Positions 32,854-42,700 of a DNA stretch of 64,000 bases are shown one piece after another. Numbering within the stretch: the stretch's first letter is position 1; the number at the start of each line of letters is the position of its first letter. This stretch comes from Alistipes senegalensis (GTDB lineage Bacteria > Bacteroidota > Bacteroidia > Bacteroidales > Rikenellaceae). The DNA is taken from the NCBI GenBank assembly GCA_023665825.1, contig JAMPDE010000002.1:599256-663255 (forward strand), given 5' to 3'. The notes under the pieces were generated by a model that was not told the origin of the DNA, made no database searches, and saw only the letters and a list, made by a program, of their open reading frames with translations. Both the position numbers and the translations under genes were made by a program.

Positions 32854-33825
32854 TTACAGTTCTTTATCGATCAGATAATGATTCCGTTCCGTCGCATTGC
32901 GGTTGATGAGTTCGCCCAAAAAACCGGCCAAAAAGAGCTGCACCCCCAGCACGGCCGCCACCAGCGCCAAATAGAAAAGCGGTTGTTCGGTCACGGCACG
33001 CAACGGCAGGTCGTGCAACTGTTTCCAAAGTTTCGCGGCGATGATCCACACGGCCGTCCCCCCGCCGAAAAGAAACATCAACGTTCCCAAACCGCCGAAA
33101 AAATACATCGGCGACCGTCCGAAACGGGACATGAACAAAACCGAAATCAAGTCCAGATACCCTTTGAGCATCCGTTCGAGCCCGAATTTGGAATGCCCGT
33201 ACTTGCGGGCGCGGTGTTCGACCACTTTTTCGCCGATGCGCCGGAAACCCGCATTGCGCACCAGAATCGGAATGAAACGGTGCATCTCGCCATAAACTTC
33301 GATAGCTTTCACCACCTTGCGGCGATAGGCTTTCAGTCCGCAGTTGAAATCGTGCAACCGGATGCCCGATGCGCGACGAGCCGTCCAATTGAAAAATTTA
33401 CTCGGCCACCGTTTGCCGATGGGGTCGTAACGCTTCTTTTTCCAGCCGGACACCATGTCATAACCCTCTTCGAGAATCATGCGGCGCAATTCGGGAATCT
33501 CTTCGGGCGAATCCTGCAAATCGGCATCCATCGTCACGACGACCTCACCCTGCGCCGCCTCGAAGCCGCAATAAAGTGCGGCCGATTTGCCGTAATTGCG
33601 GCCGAACCCGATGCCCCGAACCGCCGGAAACTGCTGTTTCAACCGCTCGATTGCGCCCCACGAACCGTCGTCGGAACCGTCGTCGATAAAAATCACTTCA
33701 TACGACAACTCATGCGCGGACATCACCCGGTCGATCCATGCAACGAGTTCCGGCAGGGATTCCTCCTCGTCGTAAACCGGCACGACGACCGAAACGTCTA
33801 CTTGCGAATCCTTCATCGGAATCAT
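32854..33825 (-). CDS. Family 2 glycosyltransferase (polyprenyl-phosphate type)
   Basis: A 323-residue protein similar to dolichol/undecaprenyl-phosphate sugar transferases (DPM1/GtrB/ArnC-like). The GT-A domain has VSVVVPVYDEEESLPEL, the IDDGSDDGSW motif and the metal-binding MDADLQDSPEEIP. Two C-terminal membrane helices (near YFFGGLGTLMFLFGG and FYLALVAAVLGVQLFLAGFLGEL) anchor it. It would load a sugar on a lipid carrier at the inner membrane. ATG 33825 overlaps the DUF4199 gene by four bases; ATG 33816 is an alternative start. Confidence 0.9.
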   Translation of the reverse strand: MIPMKDSQVDVSVVVPVYDEEESLPELVAWIDRVMSAHELSYEVIFIDDGSDDGSWGAIERLKQQFPAVRGIGFGRNYGKSAALYCGFEAAQGEVVVTMDADLQDSPEEIPELRRMILEEGYDMVSGWKKKRYDPIGKRWPSKFFNWTARRASGIRLHDFNCGLKAYRRKVVKAIEVYGEMHRFIPILVRNAGFRRIGEKVVEHRARKYGHSKFGLERMLKGYLDLISVLFMSRFGRSPMYFFGGLGTLMFLFGGGTAVWIIAAKLWKQLHDLPLRAVTEQPLFYLALVAAVLGVQLFLAGFLGELINRNATERNHYLIDKEL

Positions 33826-34412
33826 TCGGCCGAACCGTCATTCGTTTCATCGAACGGACGGGGAGCCCGCGAAGCAACGGCCGCGATAATCAGTCCGAAG
33901 ACGATACCGAAAAGCAGCGTGGAGAAAAATCCGCCCCAAACGCTCTGCAAAACCGAAGGCACGGGAGCCGTCCGCATCTGCGCGAAAGACTGCGCCAACA
34001 AACCCTCCATCGAAGCAGGCATCTGCGAACCGCTTTTGGACATCAACTCGGTCATGGCCTCGATCGTCCGTTCGACATAGTTGGCATAGCCGACGATCAG
34101 ATGCAGGTAAACCGCCTGCACCACGCCGACAATCACACCGGCAAAGGCCGAAGCCGCCAGCACGCAACCGTACCCCTGTCCGAACGTGAAACCCTCTTCG
34201 ATACGGTACGCCGCCGAACATTTGCGCGTAAACCGCAGCAAAAGCCAAAAATGCAAGCCGACGACGGCGACCCACTCGAGTATCATCAGGTAGTAGAGCC
34301 CCATCCGGCCCGAAGTCGTCATCAGGTTCTCCAACACGAACGAAACCGCAAGCAACGCGCCCAATACCGCACCGCATTTGGCCGCTTCGTTCCAAAAAAT
34401 TTTACGTTCCAT
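33822..34412 (-). CDS. DUF4199 family membrane protein
   Basis: A 196-residue membrane protein with four helices and the FGQGYGCVLAAS motif typical of DUF4199, a Bacteroidetes family of unknown role often found beside a glycosyltransferase of the type seen next to it here. It overlaps that gene by four bases. Confidence 0.85.
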   Translation of the reverse strand: MERKIFWNEAAKCGAVLGALLAVSFVLENLMTTSGRMGLYYLMILEWVAVVGLHFWLLLRFTRKCSAAYRIEEGFTFGQGYGCVLAASAFAGVIVGVVQAVYLHLIVGYANYVERTIEAMTELMSKSGSQMPASMEGLLAQSFAQMRTAPVPSVLQSVWGGFFSTLLFGIVFGLIIAAVASRAPRPFDETNDGSAE

Positions 34413-34427
34413 AACTTTATGATTGTT

Positions 34428-35018
34428 TTATCGCAATTCCCCTTTCCCTTGTCGGATTATCGCCGGTTCGTCCGCCGTCAGATCGACCACCGTCGTGGGC
34501 ACCGTTTCGCCGATGCCGCCGTCGACGACCAAAGCCGCCGCATGGCCGTAACGCTCCTCGATCAATTCGGGGTCGGTCGTATACTCCGTTTCTTCGTCCT
34601 TGGCCGAAACGGTCAGCATCGGACACCCCAACGCCGCGACGATCGCCCGCGCAATCGCATTCGCAGGAATGCGGATACCGATTGTCCGACGTTTTTCCAA
34701 CGCTTTGTCGGGGACACGCGACGATGCCGGAAGCACGAAAGTGAACGGACCCGGCAGGTTGCGTTTCAGGATGCGGAAAGCCGCATTGTCCACCCGACAA
34801 TACTCCGCCGCCTGCGCGATGCTCTCGAAAACCACCGTCAATTCGCCCTCGCCCTTGATTCGCCGCAAGCGTTCGATGGCACGCGGCGCCCGCAACGAGC
34901 ACCCTACAGCGTAGACGCTGTCGGTCGGATAGACGATCAGCTCGTCCCGCTCCAACGCCCCGACGATCCGTTGCAGGATTCGTTCCGAAGGATTTTCACC
35001 GTACAACTTCACAAGCAT
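34428..35018 (-). CDS. tsaC: L-threonylcarbamoyladenylate synthase (TsaC/YciO family)
   Basis: Makes threonylcarbamoyl-AMP from Thr, bicarbonate and ATP, the first step to the t6A base of tRNAs that read ANN codons. The Sua5/YciO signature is visible: IVYPTDSVYAVGCSL, then RAIERLRRIKGE and the IGIRIPANAIARAI strand. The 196 residues form a single domain; whether this copy is the t6A enzyme or a YciO paralogue cannot be told by eye. The partner TsaD is in the same window at 44444. A promoter element lies four bases before ATG. Confidence 0.88.
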   Translation of the reverse strand: MLVKLYGENPSERILQRIVGALERDELIVYPTDSVYAVGCSLRAPRAIERLRRIKGEGELTVVFESIAQAAEYCRVDNAAFRILKRNLPGPFTFVLPASSRVPDKALEKRRTIGIRIPANAIARAIVAALGCPMLTVSAKDEETEYTTDPELIEERYGHAAALVVDGGIGETVPTTVVDLTADEPAIIRQGKGELR

Positions 35019-35022
35019 GGGT

Positions 35023-35030
35023 CAAAGATA
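35023..35030 (-). promoter_or_regulatory. -7 element adjoining the tsaC start
   Basis: TATCTTTG on the minus strand ends four bases before the start codon, implying a leaderless or nearly leaderless transcript. Confidence 0.6.
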
Positions 35031-35036
35031 CGGATT

Positions 35037-36050
35037 TTATTTGATTTTCCGTTTGTTCAGTTCCGCGCTGTACGCCCGTGCATTGGCGTTGTGTTCGCGC
35101 AGCGTGCGGGCGAAATTGTGGTATCCGTCGAACGTCGGCCGGGCGCAAAAGAAGATATAATCGTGCTGCTCGAAACGGAGCACCGCTTCGATAGCGCTCT
35201 TGCTCGGCATGCAGATCGGCGACGGCGGAAGCCCCCGATGAATATAGGTATTGTAGGGCGACGGGTATTTCAGATGACGGTAAAGGATGCGGCGCAACCC
35301 GAAATCCTGCAAGGCATACTTGACCGTCGGGTCGGCCTGCAACGGAATCCGCTTGCGCAACCGGTTGACATACACCCCCGCGATACGGGGCATTTCGTCG
35401 GTTTTGCGGGTTTCCTCGTAGACGATGGAAGCCAGCGTCATCACTTCCACGCGGCTCAATTTCGCACGCTTGCGCAGACTGTCACGCTCCGGCGTCCAGA
35501 ACCGGTCGTACTCGCGCCGCATCCGCCGCACGAAATTCTCGGGGCTCACCGTCCAATAGAATTCGTAAGTATCGGGAATGAACATCGAAAAAAACGTCAG
35601 GCTGTCGAACTGCACCGAAGCCGCTACCTCCTTGTTCGTGAGCGTTTCAATCCACGACACGGAATCCGCGTCCAACTGCCGCGCCAGTTTGCCGGCCAAC
35701 TGCGCCGGAGTGCGCACGTTGTTGACCGTCACCCGCACCGGAGTCTGTTCGCCCAATTTGAGCATCCGCACGACCTCTTTGACCGACATGCCGGGCAGCA
35801 GCCGGTAGTGTCCGGGCTGGAAACGGTTCGCGAGATTCAACCGCTTGGCGTAAACCCGGAAGGCCCACCGATGACGCAGCGACGGCATCAGCGAATCCGT
35901 AAGCGCGGCATAATCGGCCCGTCGGCTGACATACAAATCGCGTTCGGCGCGCACGGCGTTGCCGTGAAACTGCCAAAGAAAATAGAGCCAGCCGATGATG
36001 CCGACCCCGATTCCGATCAGAAAAATACGAAAAATGAGCTTTTTATCCAT
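35037..36050 (-). CDS. mltG: Endolytic transglycosylase MltG
   Basis: Inner-membrane enzyme that cuts nascent peptidoglycan strands and sets their length. One N-terminal membrane helix (FRIFLIGIGVGIIGWLYFLW) is followed by a LysM-like region and the YceG domain. The catalytic Glu lies in LASIVYEETRK, and the conserved VYVNRLRKRIPLQADPTVKYAL and SPYNTYIHRGLPPSPICMPS segments are intact. At 337 residues the length is normal. Confidence 0.93.
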   Translation of the reverse strand: MDKKLIFRIFLIGIGVGIIGWLYFLWQFHGNAVRAERDLYVSRRADYAALTDSLMPSLRHRWAFRVYAKRLNLANRFQPGHYRLLPGMSVKEVVRMLKLGEQTPVRVTVNNVRTPAQLAGKLARQLDADSVSWIETLTNKEVAASVQFDSLTFFSMFIPDTYEFYWTVSPENFVRRMRREYDRFWTPERDSLRKRAKLSRVEVMTLASIVYEETRKTDEMPRIAGVYVNRLRKRIPLQADPTVKYALQDFGLRRILYRHLKYPSPYNTYIHRGLPPSPICMPSKSAIEAVLRFEQHDYIFFCARPTFDGYHNFARTLREHNANARAYSAELNKRKIK

Positions 36051-36056
36051 GTTTCC

Positions 36057-37367
36057 TTATCGTTTGCAATTCACCAGAATGCGCGAAACCGAATCCGAAA
36101 CGCGCCGGTAAAGTTCCGGCAGGTCGACCCCGCGTATCCGACGGTTTTCGACCACCGGTTCGCCGTCCACGACGACCGTTTCGACATCCGACGCTTTCGC
36201 GCAATAGACCACGTTCGACACGACATCGTGCACGGGCTGCAAATGGGGTTTTTGCAGGTCGATGACCACGACATCGGCCAACGCACCCTTGCGCAGGACG
36301 CCCAGTTCGCCGTCGGCATACCCCATCGCACGGGCCCCGTTTACCGTAACCAGCTTCAAGGCTTCGTAGGCGGGCAGGGCCGTCGGGTCGCCCGTCGCCG
36401 ATTTCTGCAAGAAAGTCGCCGTACGCAACTCCTCGAACATATCCAGATCGTTGTTCGAGCAGGTGCCGTCAGTGCCCACCGTCATGTGCACACCGGACTG
36501 CATCATCCGCCAGACGGGCGCGACACCGGAAGACAACTTCATGTTGCTCTGCGGATTATGCGACACGACTACCCCGCGTTCGGCCAGCAACGCGATGTCT
36601 TCGTCATCGACGTGCACGCAATGCGCGGCAATCGTCCGGTCGTCGAGAATCCCCAGCGCATCGAGGTGCCGGACGGGCGTTTTTCCGTAACGTTCGGCCA
36701 TGATGCGCATTTCATCCTGCGTTTCGGCGACGTGAGTCATGAACAACAAACCGTTCCGGCGGCAGAACTCCTTGCCCCGCACCAGATTTTCGGGCGAGCA
36801 TGTATATCCCGAATGGGGAGCGACCGCTACGGAAATGCGGCTGCAACCGGCGGCATTCGCCATTGCCCGCTCCGCTTGGCCCAACGTCGCATCGACACTG
36901 TCGTCGAAATACGAACACCCCAACACCACCCGGATACCGAGCCGCCGCGCCACTTCGACGCCGCGATCCTCGTGGAAATACATGTCCACGAACGACGTGA
37001 CCCCGCCGAGCAGCAACTCGACAATGCCGAGTGTCATGCCGACCGCAATGTCGTCCGGCGTCTGGCACTTCTCGAACGGCCAGATATAACCGTTCAGCCA
37101 CTCCATCAAAGCGATGTCGTCGGCATAACTGCGTTGGAGCGTCATGCCGGCATGGCAATGGGTGTCGATCAATCCGGGCATCACCAGCTTGCCGCGACAA
37201 TCCACGATCCGCGCATTCGGATGCGCGGCCAAGAACGATTCCTTGTCGGCTGCCGAAGCACTCACCAGTTCGATGCGGTTGCCCGAAATTCCCAGATTCC
37301 CCGTAAAAGTACGGGGGCAGGTATCGGTCATGGGCAGCAGCAGAGCATCCGTAAAAAGCAATTCCAT
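36057..37367 (-). CDS. Amidohydrolase family deaminase (MtaD/SsnA-like)
   Basis: A 436-residue metal-dependent hydrolase. The metal ligands are seen in LIDTHCHAG (HxH), MTHVAETQDE, AAHCVHVDDEDI and VGTDGTCSNNDLDMF. The best match by motif is the S-adenosylhomocysteine/methylthioadenosine deaminase group, with guanine- or chlorohydrolase-like relatives as alternatives. ATG 37367 is used; the frame open to 37592 overlaps the DUF1573 gene. It lies six bases before mltG on the same strand. Confidence 0.85.
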   Translation of the reverse strand: MELLFTDALLLPMTDTCPRTFTGNLGISGNRIELVSASAADKESFLAAHPNARIVDCRGKLVMPGLIDTHCHAGMTLQRSYADDIALMEWLNGYIWPFEKCQTPDDIAVGMTLGIVELLLGGVTSFVDMYFHEDRGVEVARRLGIRVVLGCSYFDDSVDATLGQAERAMANAAGCSRISVAVAPHSGYTCSPENLVRGKEFCRRNGLLFMTHVAETQDEMRIMAERYGKTPVRHLDALGILDDRTIAAHCVHVDDEDIALLAERGVVVSHNPQSNMKLSSGVAPVWRMMQSGVHMTVGTDGTCSNNDLDMFEELRTATFLQKSATGDPTALPAYEALKLVTVNGARAMGYADGELGVLRKGALADVVVIDLQKPHLQPVHDVVSNVVYCAKASDVETVVVDGEPVVENRRIRGVDLPELYRRVSDSVSRILVNCKR

Positions 37368-37375
37368 AAGAGCAG

Positions 37376-37843
37376 TTATTTGATTTTCAAACGGGTCTTC
37401 CCGACCTTGACTTTCCGCACGGGAACCTCCTCGTCGAACGAGTTGCCGCGTACGGTGATATGCCGGTCGCCCGCAACGGCATTGGAGCCGATACGGACAA
37501 TCCTGCTGAACGCGCCCGCTTCGCTTTTGAGCGGCTGGTAGACGATGCGTATCACGCCGCTCGCACCGGGAGCCACTGGCCGCCGCGAACACGACGCTTT
37601 AAGGCACGAACTCGAAGTAATCAACCGCATGACCACCAACGGCACGTCGCCCGTATTGGTGAATGCGATTTCGCAACTCAAATCGTCGCCCCGACGCGGC
37701 ACATCGCCGAAATCGTGCACCGTTTCGGCCAAACGCAACTCGGCCCCGCGAGCAACCGTCGTATCCGCCTGCGGATTTCGGGCGGCGACCGTTCCGGCCG
37801 TCAGCAGAAGGGCTCCGAACGTCAATATCAACTGTTTCATCAT
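37376..37843 (-). CDS. DUF1573 domain exported protein
   Basis: A 155-residue periplasmic protein with signal peptide (MMKQLILTFGALLLTAGTVAA) and a single DUF1573 Ig-like domain (VHDFGDVPRRGDDLSCEIAFTNTGDVPLVV, then SSSCLKASCSRRPVAPG). Instead of CGCT it has a CLKASC pair of cysteines. It sits between the TonB-like gene and the amidohydrolase gene in one run. Confidence 0.85.
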   Translation of the reverse strand: MMKQLILTFGALLLTAGTVAARNPQADTTVARGAELRLAETVHDFGDVPRRGDDLSCEIAFTNTGDVPLVVMRLITSSSCLKASCSRRPVAPGASGVIRIVYQPLKSEAGAFSRIVRIGSNAVAGDRHITVRGNSFDEEVPVRKVKVGKTRLKIK

Positions 37844-37858
37844 TCCGTTCCTTCGCGC

Positions 37859-38545
37859 TTATTTCATTCGGAAAATATAGGTAATCGTTCCGCCCTGCAC
37901 GGCCGCCGCGCTTTCGCTGAACCGAGCCTTGCGGGCAGCTTCAAGGGCCGCTTCGATCAACCGTTTGTCGTTGGTCGTCGAACCTTTCGGCTCGAAGGCC
38001 GCACTTTCGACCTCACCCGCAGGCCCCACCGTCACCAGCACGACCACTTTGCCGCTCGCATTGCCGGGATAGGCCGGACGCGGCAGGTCGCCGACCAGCC
38101 CGCGCCCCTGCAACCCTCGATCGAGCTGATCCATGCCCTCGACCTCGCGCCCCGAACCCTTGCCCGACGCCTTTTCTTCACCCTCTTTCGCACGGGAATT
38201 GCCTGCGTTTTCCGGTTCGTCGACACCTCCCTTGTTCATGTGGAAAAGCGCTTTGGGATTGGGCGTACGGGTCGTCTCGTCCGGCCCTTCGGTCCGCTCG
38301 ATCCGGTCTTGCAGTGCCGGCTGTTCGTGCACGCGCGTCTGGGCGATTCGCTCGTCGGCCGGTTTGGGTGATTCGGGAATCAGTTCAAGCAATTCGATTT
38401 CGATCGTGTCGCCCGGTTTCTCGACGATGCGGGTGAAGTCGAACGACACAAATACGAATGCGACGGCGAGCAGCGACGCATAGAGCATCAATGCCGCTAT
38501 CGCCCACAGACGGGGTTTCCGGTCGTTCGGGTCGTAATAATACAT
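37859..38545 (-). CDS. TonB-like energy transducer
   Basis: A 228-residue TonB-type protein. One N-terminal helix (AIAALMLYASLLAVAFVFVSF), a long charged periplasmic linker and a C-terminal domain of about 80 residues (GKVVVLVTVGPAGEVESAAFEPKGST) that should contact the TonB box of outer-membrane receptors. It follows exbB and exbD with short gaps, making a complete ExbB-ExbD-TonB set. Confidence 0.85.
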   Translation of the reverse strand: MYYYDPNDRKPRLWAIAALMLYASLLAVAFVFVSFDFTRIVEKPGDTIEIELLELIPESPKPADERIAQTRVHEQPALQDRIERTEGPDETTRTPNPKALFHMNKGGVDEPENAGNSRAKEGEEKASGKGSGREVEGMDQLDRGLQGRGLVGDLPRPAYPGNASGKVVVLVTVGPAGEVESAAFEPKGSTTNDKRLIEAALEAARKARFSESAAAVQGGTITYIFRMK

Positions 38546-38558
38546 TCTGCCAACAGGT

Positions 38559-38963
38559 CTATTCGGGGCGTGTCGCCGCGTTGAGTTTGTAACCGTTGCG
38601 TTTGGCGATGTTCATCACCTTGACCACCTCGTCCCACACCACCGTCTTGTCCGCATGGAGCGAGACGGTCGGTTCGGTCTGCCCGTCGAGCCGTGCTTTG
38701 AGCGCGCGCTCGACCCCGTCGAGCGACCCGACCTCCTGCAACTCGACATAATAACGGTAATTCCCACCTTCATTCTGAATGGAAACGGTCGTCATCGCCT
38801 TGTCTTTGAGCTGGTTGGAACTCTTGGGCAACATCAGTTTCAAGGCGTTGGGGTTGATGAGCGTCGTTGCGATCAACAGAAAGAGCAACAACAGGAACAT
38901 CAAGTCGGTCATGGAAGACGCCGAAAAACTCTTGTCGACTTTCGAGCCGTGTTTGATTGCCAT
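38559..38963 (-). CDS. exbD: Biopolymer transport protein ExbD/TolR
   Basis: A 134-residue inner-membrane protein with one helix (MTDLMFLLLLFLLIATTL), whose Asp near the start of the helix is the proton-carrying residue of the family, and a periplasmic domain ending in VVWDEVVKVMNIAKRNGYKL. It starts seven bases after exbB. Confidence 0.9.
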   Translation of the reverse strand: MAIKHGSKVDKSFSASSMTDLMFLLLLFLLIATTLINPNALKLMLPKSSNQLKDKAMTTVSIQNEGGNYRYYVELQEVGSLDGVERALKARLDGQTEPTVSLHADKTVVWDEVVKVMNIAKRNGYKLNAATRPE

Positions 38964-38970
38964 AATCTCG

Positions 38971-39642
38971 CTATTGAACGGGTTGATTCAGAATATCCAT
39001 GAAAGCGATGGAGTTGGCCTCCATTTGGAAAACCAGCTTCTCGATGCGGGCCACGAGGTAATTGTACCCGAAATAGGCCGGAATACCGACCAACAAACCC
39101 ATGACAGTAGTTACCATCGCCACGTACATGCCGCTCGACAACAAGGCGAGGTCGACCGTACCGCCGGCGGCCGACATATCCATGAAGGTCTGCACCATGC
39201 CGAGCACCGTACCGAGAAAACCGATCATCGGTGCACCACCGGCGATGGTCGCCAAGAACGGCAAACCGTTTTCGAGCTTCGAGACTTCGAGATTGGCAAC
39301 GTTCTCGATGGCGGTCTGCACGTCGCCCATCGGACGGCCGATGCGTTCGATGCCCTTTTCGATCATGCGGGCGATCGGCGTATCGGTTTTACGGCACAGA
39401 TTGACGGCCACCCCGATTTTCCCGTCGGAAATGTAGTCGCGAATCCGGTTCATGAAATTCATGTCCAGCACCGAAGCCTTGCGAATGGCCAAGAAACGCT
39501 CGACGAAGATGAAAATCGTCACGCCGCCCAATGCCAACAAAGGCCACATCAGCCAACCGCCCTTCGAGAAGAGCGACCACAACCCCATGCGGGTTTCTTC
39601 ACTCACGGCCGCCGCTTCGGCAGCCTGCAAAAAGTCGATCAT
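38971..39642 (-). CDS. exbB: MotA/TolQ/ExbB proton channel protein
   Basis: A 223-residue inner-membrane protein with three helices. The conserved MotA/ExbB core is visible: GLPFLATIAGGAPMIGFLGTVLGMVQTF and VDLALLSSGMYVAMVTTVMGLLVGIPAYFGYNYL. With ExbD it forms the proton channel that powers TonB. It is the first gene of the minus-strand run; the 100-base AT-rich gap before tamB probably holds its promoter, although no clear TAnnTTTG is seen. Confidence 0.93.
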   Translation of the reverse strand: MIDFLQAAEAAAVSEETRMGLWSLFSKGGWLMWPLLALGGVTIFIFVERFLAIRKASVLDMNFMNRIRDYISDGKIGVAVNLCRKTDTPIARMIEKGIERIGRPMGDVQTAIENVANLEVSKLENGLPFLATIAGGAPMIGFLGTVLGMVQTFMDMSAAGGTVDLALLSSGMYVAMVTTVMGLLVGIPAYFGYNYLVARIEKLVFQMEANSIAFMDILNQPVQ

Positions 39643-39742
39643 AGTTTTCTTAATTTTTTATTGAATTTTCACGTAATTACATCTTTCGCTTCTTATCGTT
39701 GTCGTCGTACACTCACTTCCGTTTTTCGCAAAACCGCCGCGC

Positions 39743-42700
39743 CTATTCCTGCCCGGAGTCCACCTCGCCGGTCGCAGAAATCATCTCCTCCTCTTTTGCT
39801 TTCAGCCGCTCGGCTTTTTTGGCAGCCCGCCGGGCCTGCCGCTTCTTATTGGTGAAGCGCTCCCGCACCCGCTGGCGGAAATCCCGGAAATTATCGAAAT
39901 CCTCCTTGAAATAGATGCCGAGCCCCGTTTCCTGCAAACCTTGATTCTCGTCGAACCGGTCGATGGTCTGCGTGAAAGCCTTCAATTTCAACGTACCGGC
40001 CCGGTCGATCAGGTAGGTGATGTAGGCCTCGCCCATGAAGTTGGACATCGACCGGTTGACCATCTGCTGTTTGTTGTCGATCAAATAGTTGCCCTCCAAC
40101 TCGACGAACAACCGGTTGTTGATGAGCCCTTTCGACAACCCGAAATCCACCTCGTCGCCCGTCAGTTCGGACTTCGGCCGGTAACGGATCACGATGCTGT
40201 AATCATCTGCCGAAAGTAGGTTGCTCAACTGGTTGGTCAGAAATTCCAGTCCCGTATTGTAGGAAACCGACGCGCCGATATTCTGCGAAACCGCACTGTT
40301 CTCGGCCATGAAACTTTTGAACAACAGCAAGTAAAGGAACTGCATGTCGACCGTCTCGGGTGCATTGAGCGCATTGGCGATGATGGCCTGCGTTTCGGGG
40401 TCGGTCGCCGGAACACGCACATCGAAGGTCACGGTCGGATCGGTCAGCCGTTCGCCCAGATGAATTAGGCACTCCACGTTGACCGACCGGTCGCCCGCCG
40501 TCCGGTCGGACGTAGTGCCGAGCAACGGCTGCAACGACGCTTTGAGTTTGTAAATCGCGTCGATATTCAACATCGCGTTGACGGGCGAACCCGTCCACTG
40601 GATAGTCGAACCGGGGTCGATGTCGAACTTGCGGTTGAGAATGTTCTGCAACGAAAAATGAAAACTTCCGTCATCGATCGTATAATCGCCGTACATCTCG
40701 AACACGTTCGATTTCGGGTTGATCTGCATGCTCAACGTCCCCGTGCCGCGTGCCCGAATCACGTTGCCCGACACCGAAAGTTCCAGTTCGACATTGGGCC
40801 GGACATCGAGCGTCATCGAAATATCCATCTGGCTGGTCGTACCCGCTCGCCGCATGCGGCGTTTCTCGAACTGCTGCCGTTTCAGCACCAGCAGGTCGGT
40901 GGTATCCTCCAACTGCGGTTTCTCGAAGACGACGAAATCGGCATTGGAGATATTCGACTTGCTCGACATCGGCAGGAAGAACGACGAATGGTCGTCCGTC
41001 GCCGCCGTGATGCGCATCGCGACCTTGCCCTTGTCGCCCGAGATGCGGGCGTTGCCCGTCGCGTAGACTTTTCCGTAGAACGCATCGTTGTCCTGCTCCG
41101 ACGTATCGAGCACCAGCATGGCATCGGGCCGCACCCGCACGTCGTAGGCGATGTTGGACAAGTGTTGCAAGTCCAATTTCAAATCGAGCGTTCCGCGATT
41201 GTGCTCCGGGTCGAAAAACGGCACGTTCGAGCAGGAAAAACGATTGTTGTTCACCGAAAGCTCCGCTTCGGGGATGGTATAAGTCACCTGCGTGAAATCG
41301 ACCGTCGAACGCAACTGCGAAACGCGAATTGAACCGGTCAGCTCGGCATTCCGGCGTTCGCCCAGCAGCTTCACATCGACCGCCGCCGTTCCTTTCACAT
41401 CCGAAACGGTACCGGTCAATACCGGTTCGAGCAATCCCAAATCCAGACTGTCCACCTGCATGTGGGCATAGTAACGACGCCGGTTCGGGGCATAGAACCC
41501 GCGCACGAGCGTATCGCGCGTGATGCGGTTCGTCGCGAAAAGACCGGCCCGATTGCGCGCCAAATCCCAACGGGACGTGAGCTGCAACGGAGGCCCCGCC
41601 AGACCGTTCACCGAAAGGCTGTCCAAACGGATGTCGGCCGAAATTTCACCGCCGCCCAACACGGCCTTCATGGTCGCTTCGCCGTTGCTCCGGCCCTCGA
41701 TGCCGTACCCCATCCGACCGGCGATTTGCGAGAACGGCGCCAAGTCGAAATTGGACAACCGCAAGGTCAGCGAATCGCTCGGATTGCGCGAAGCCACCCC
41801 GTCGAGCAACAGATCCTGCCCGTTGCTCATGACGCGGAAACGGTCGATGACCACCTGCGCCGTATCGATCCGAATGCCGCGAGCCAGAATCCGCCACGTA
41901 ACGTCGCCGCGCACGATGCGCGACGGCAGAATCCGCACGTCGAGCACCTGCCCGTTGGGGCTCTCCTGCGGGTCGGATACCTCCGCGCGGACACCGAACA
42001 ACCCCGAAAAACGACGCATTGTATCGGCGAATCCGGTCGAGAGTTCGACCCTACCCTCTTTCGCGCCGCCCGAGACGTGCAGTCCGGGCAAGTGAAGCCC
42101 GGCCGCATAGAAATTCTCGGCATCGGCGCTTACCACCAACGAATCGTTCGTATTCCGGGCATTGACATTCAGACGAATAGCCAGCAAATCGCGCCGCTCG
42201 ATGTAGTCCGACACGGCCCGCAGGCTCAACCGGTCGTTCGACGGATTGAAAGTCAGATTCAGCGACGAACCTTCGGCGATCTGCAATCCGGGCGAAACAG
42301 CGTCGGCTATGGGGTTGAAGTCTCGGATATCGACTTTCAGCTGCGAATAGTTGTCCGCAGCGGGCCGCTCCGAAGCCACCGTCGCGCGGGCATCCGTGTT
42401 GCGGTTCAGCTGCGGCAGGTATTTTTCCGCGCTCTGCCGGAGATAGGCGAACACTTCGCGGTAGCTGGTTCGGCTGCGGAACGTCACGTCGGCGAAATCG
42501 GAGCGCATCTCGACGAACTTGCTGTTCGCCGAGTTTTTACCCCGAAGCAGCACCGTATCAACTTTTAGGGTTCGGTCGTTGTAACGGTACACGCCGTCGG
42601 TTACCCATACGCTGCCGTTCAGGTCGTCCAGCGAACGTCCGCTCGCGCGTGCCACCATTCGGGCCGAAAGTCGCGAAACCGAATCGCGGGGATTGACGTG

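Noticed and set aside
33738..37541. A 1267-codon open frame on the plus strand
   Set aside because: It is antisense to glycosyltransferase, DUF4199, tsaC, mltG and amidohydrolase genes that are all clearly recognisable. Its protein is Arg/His/Gln-rich without domains, a product of GC-rich codon use.
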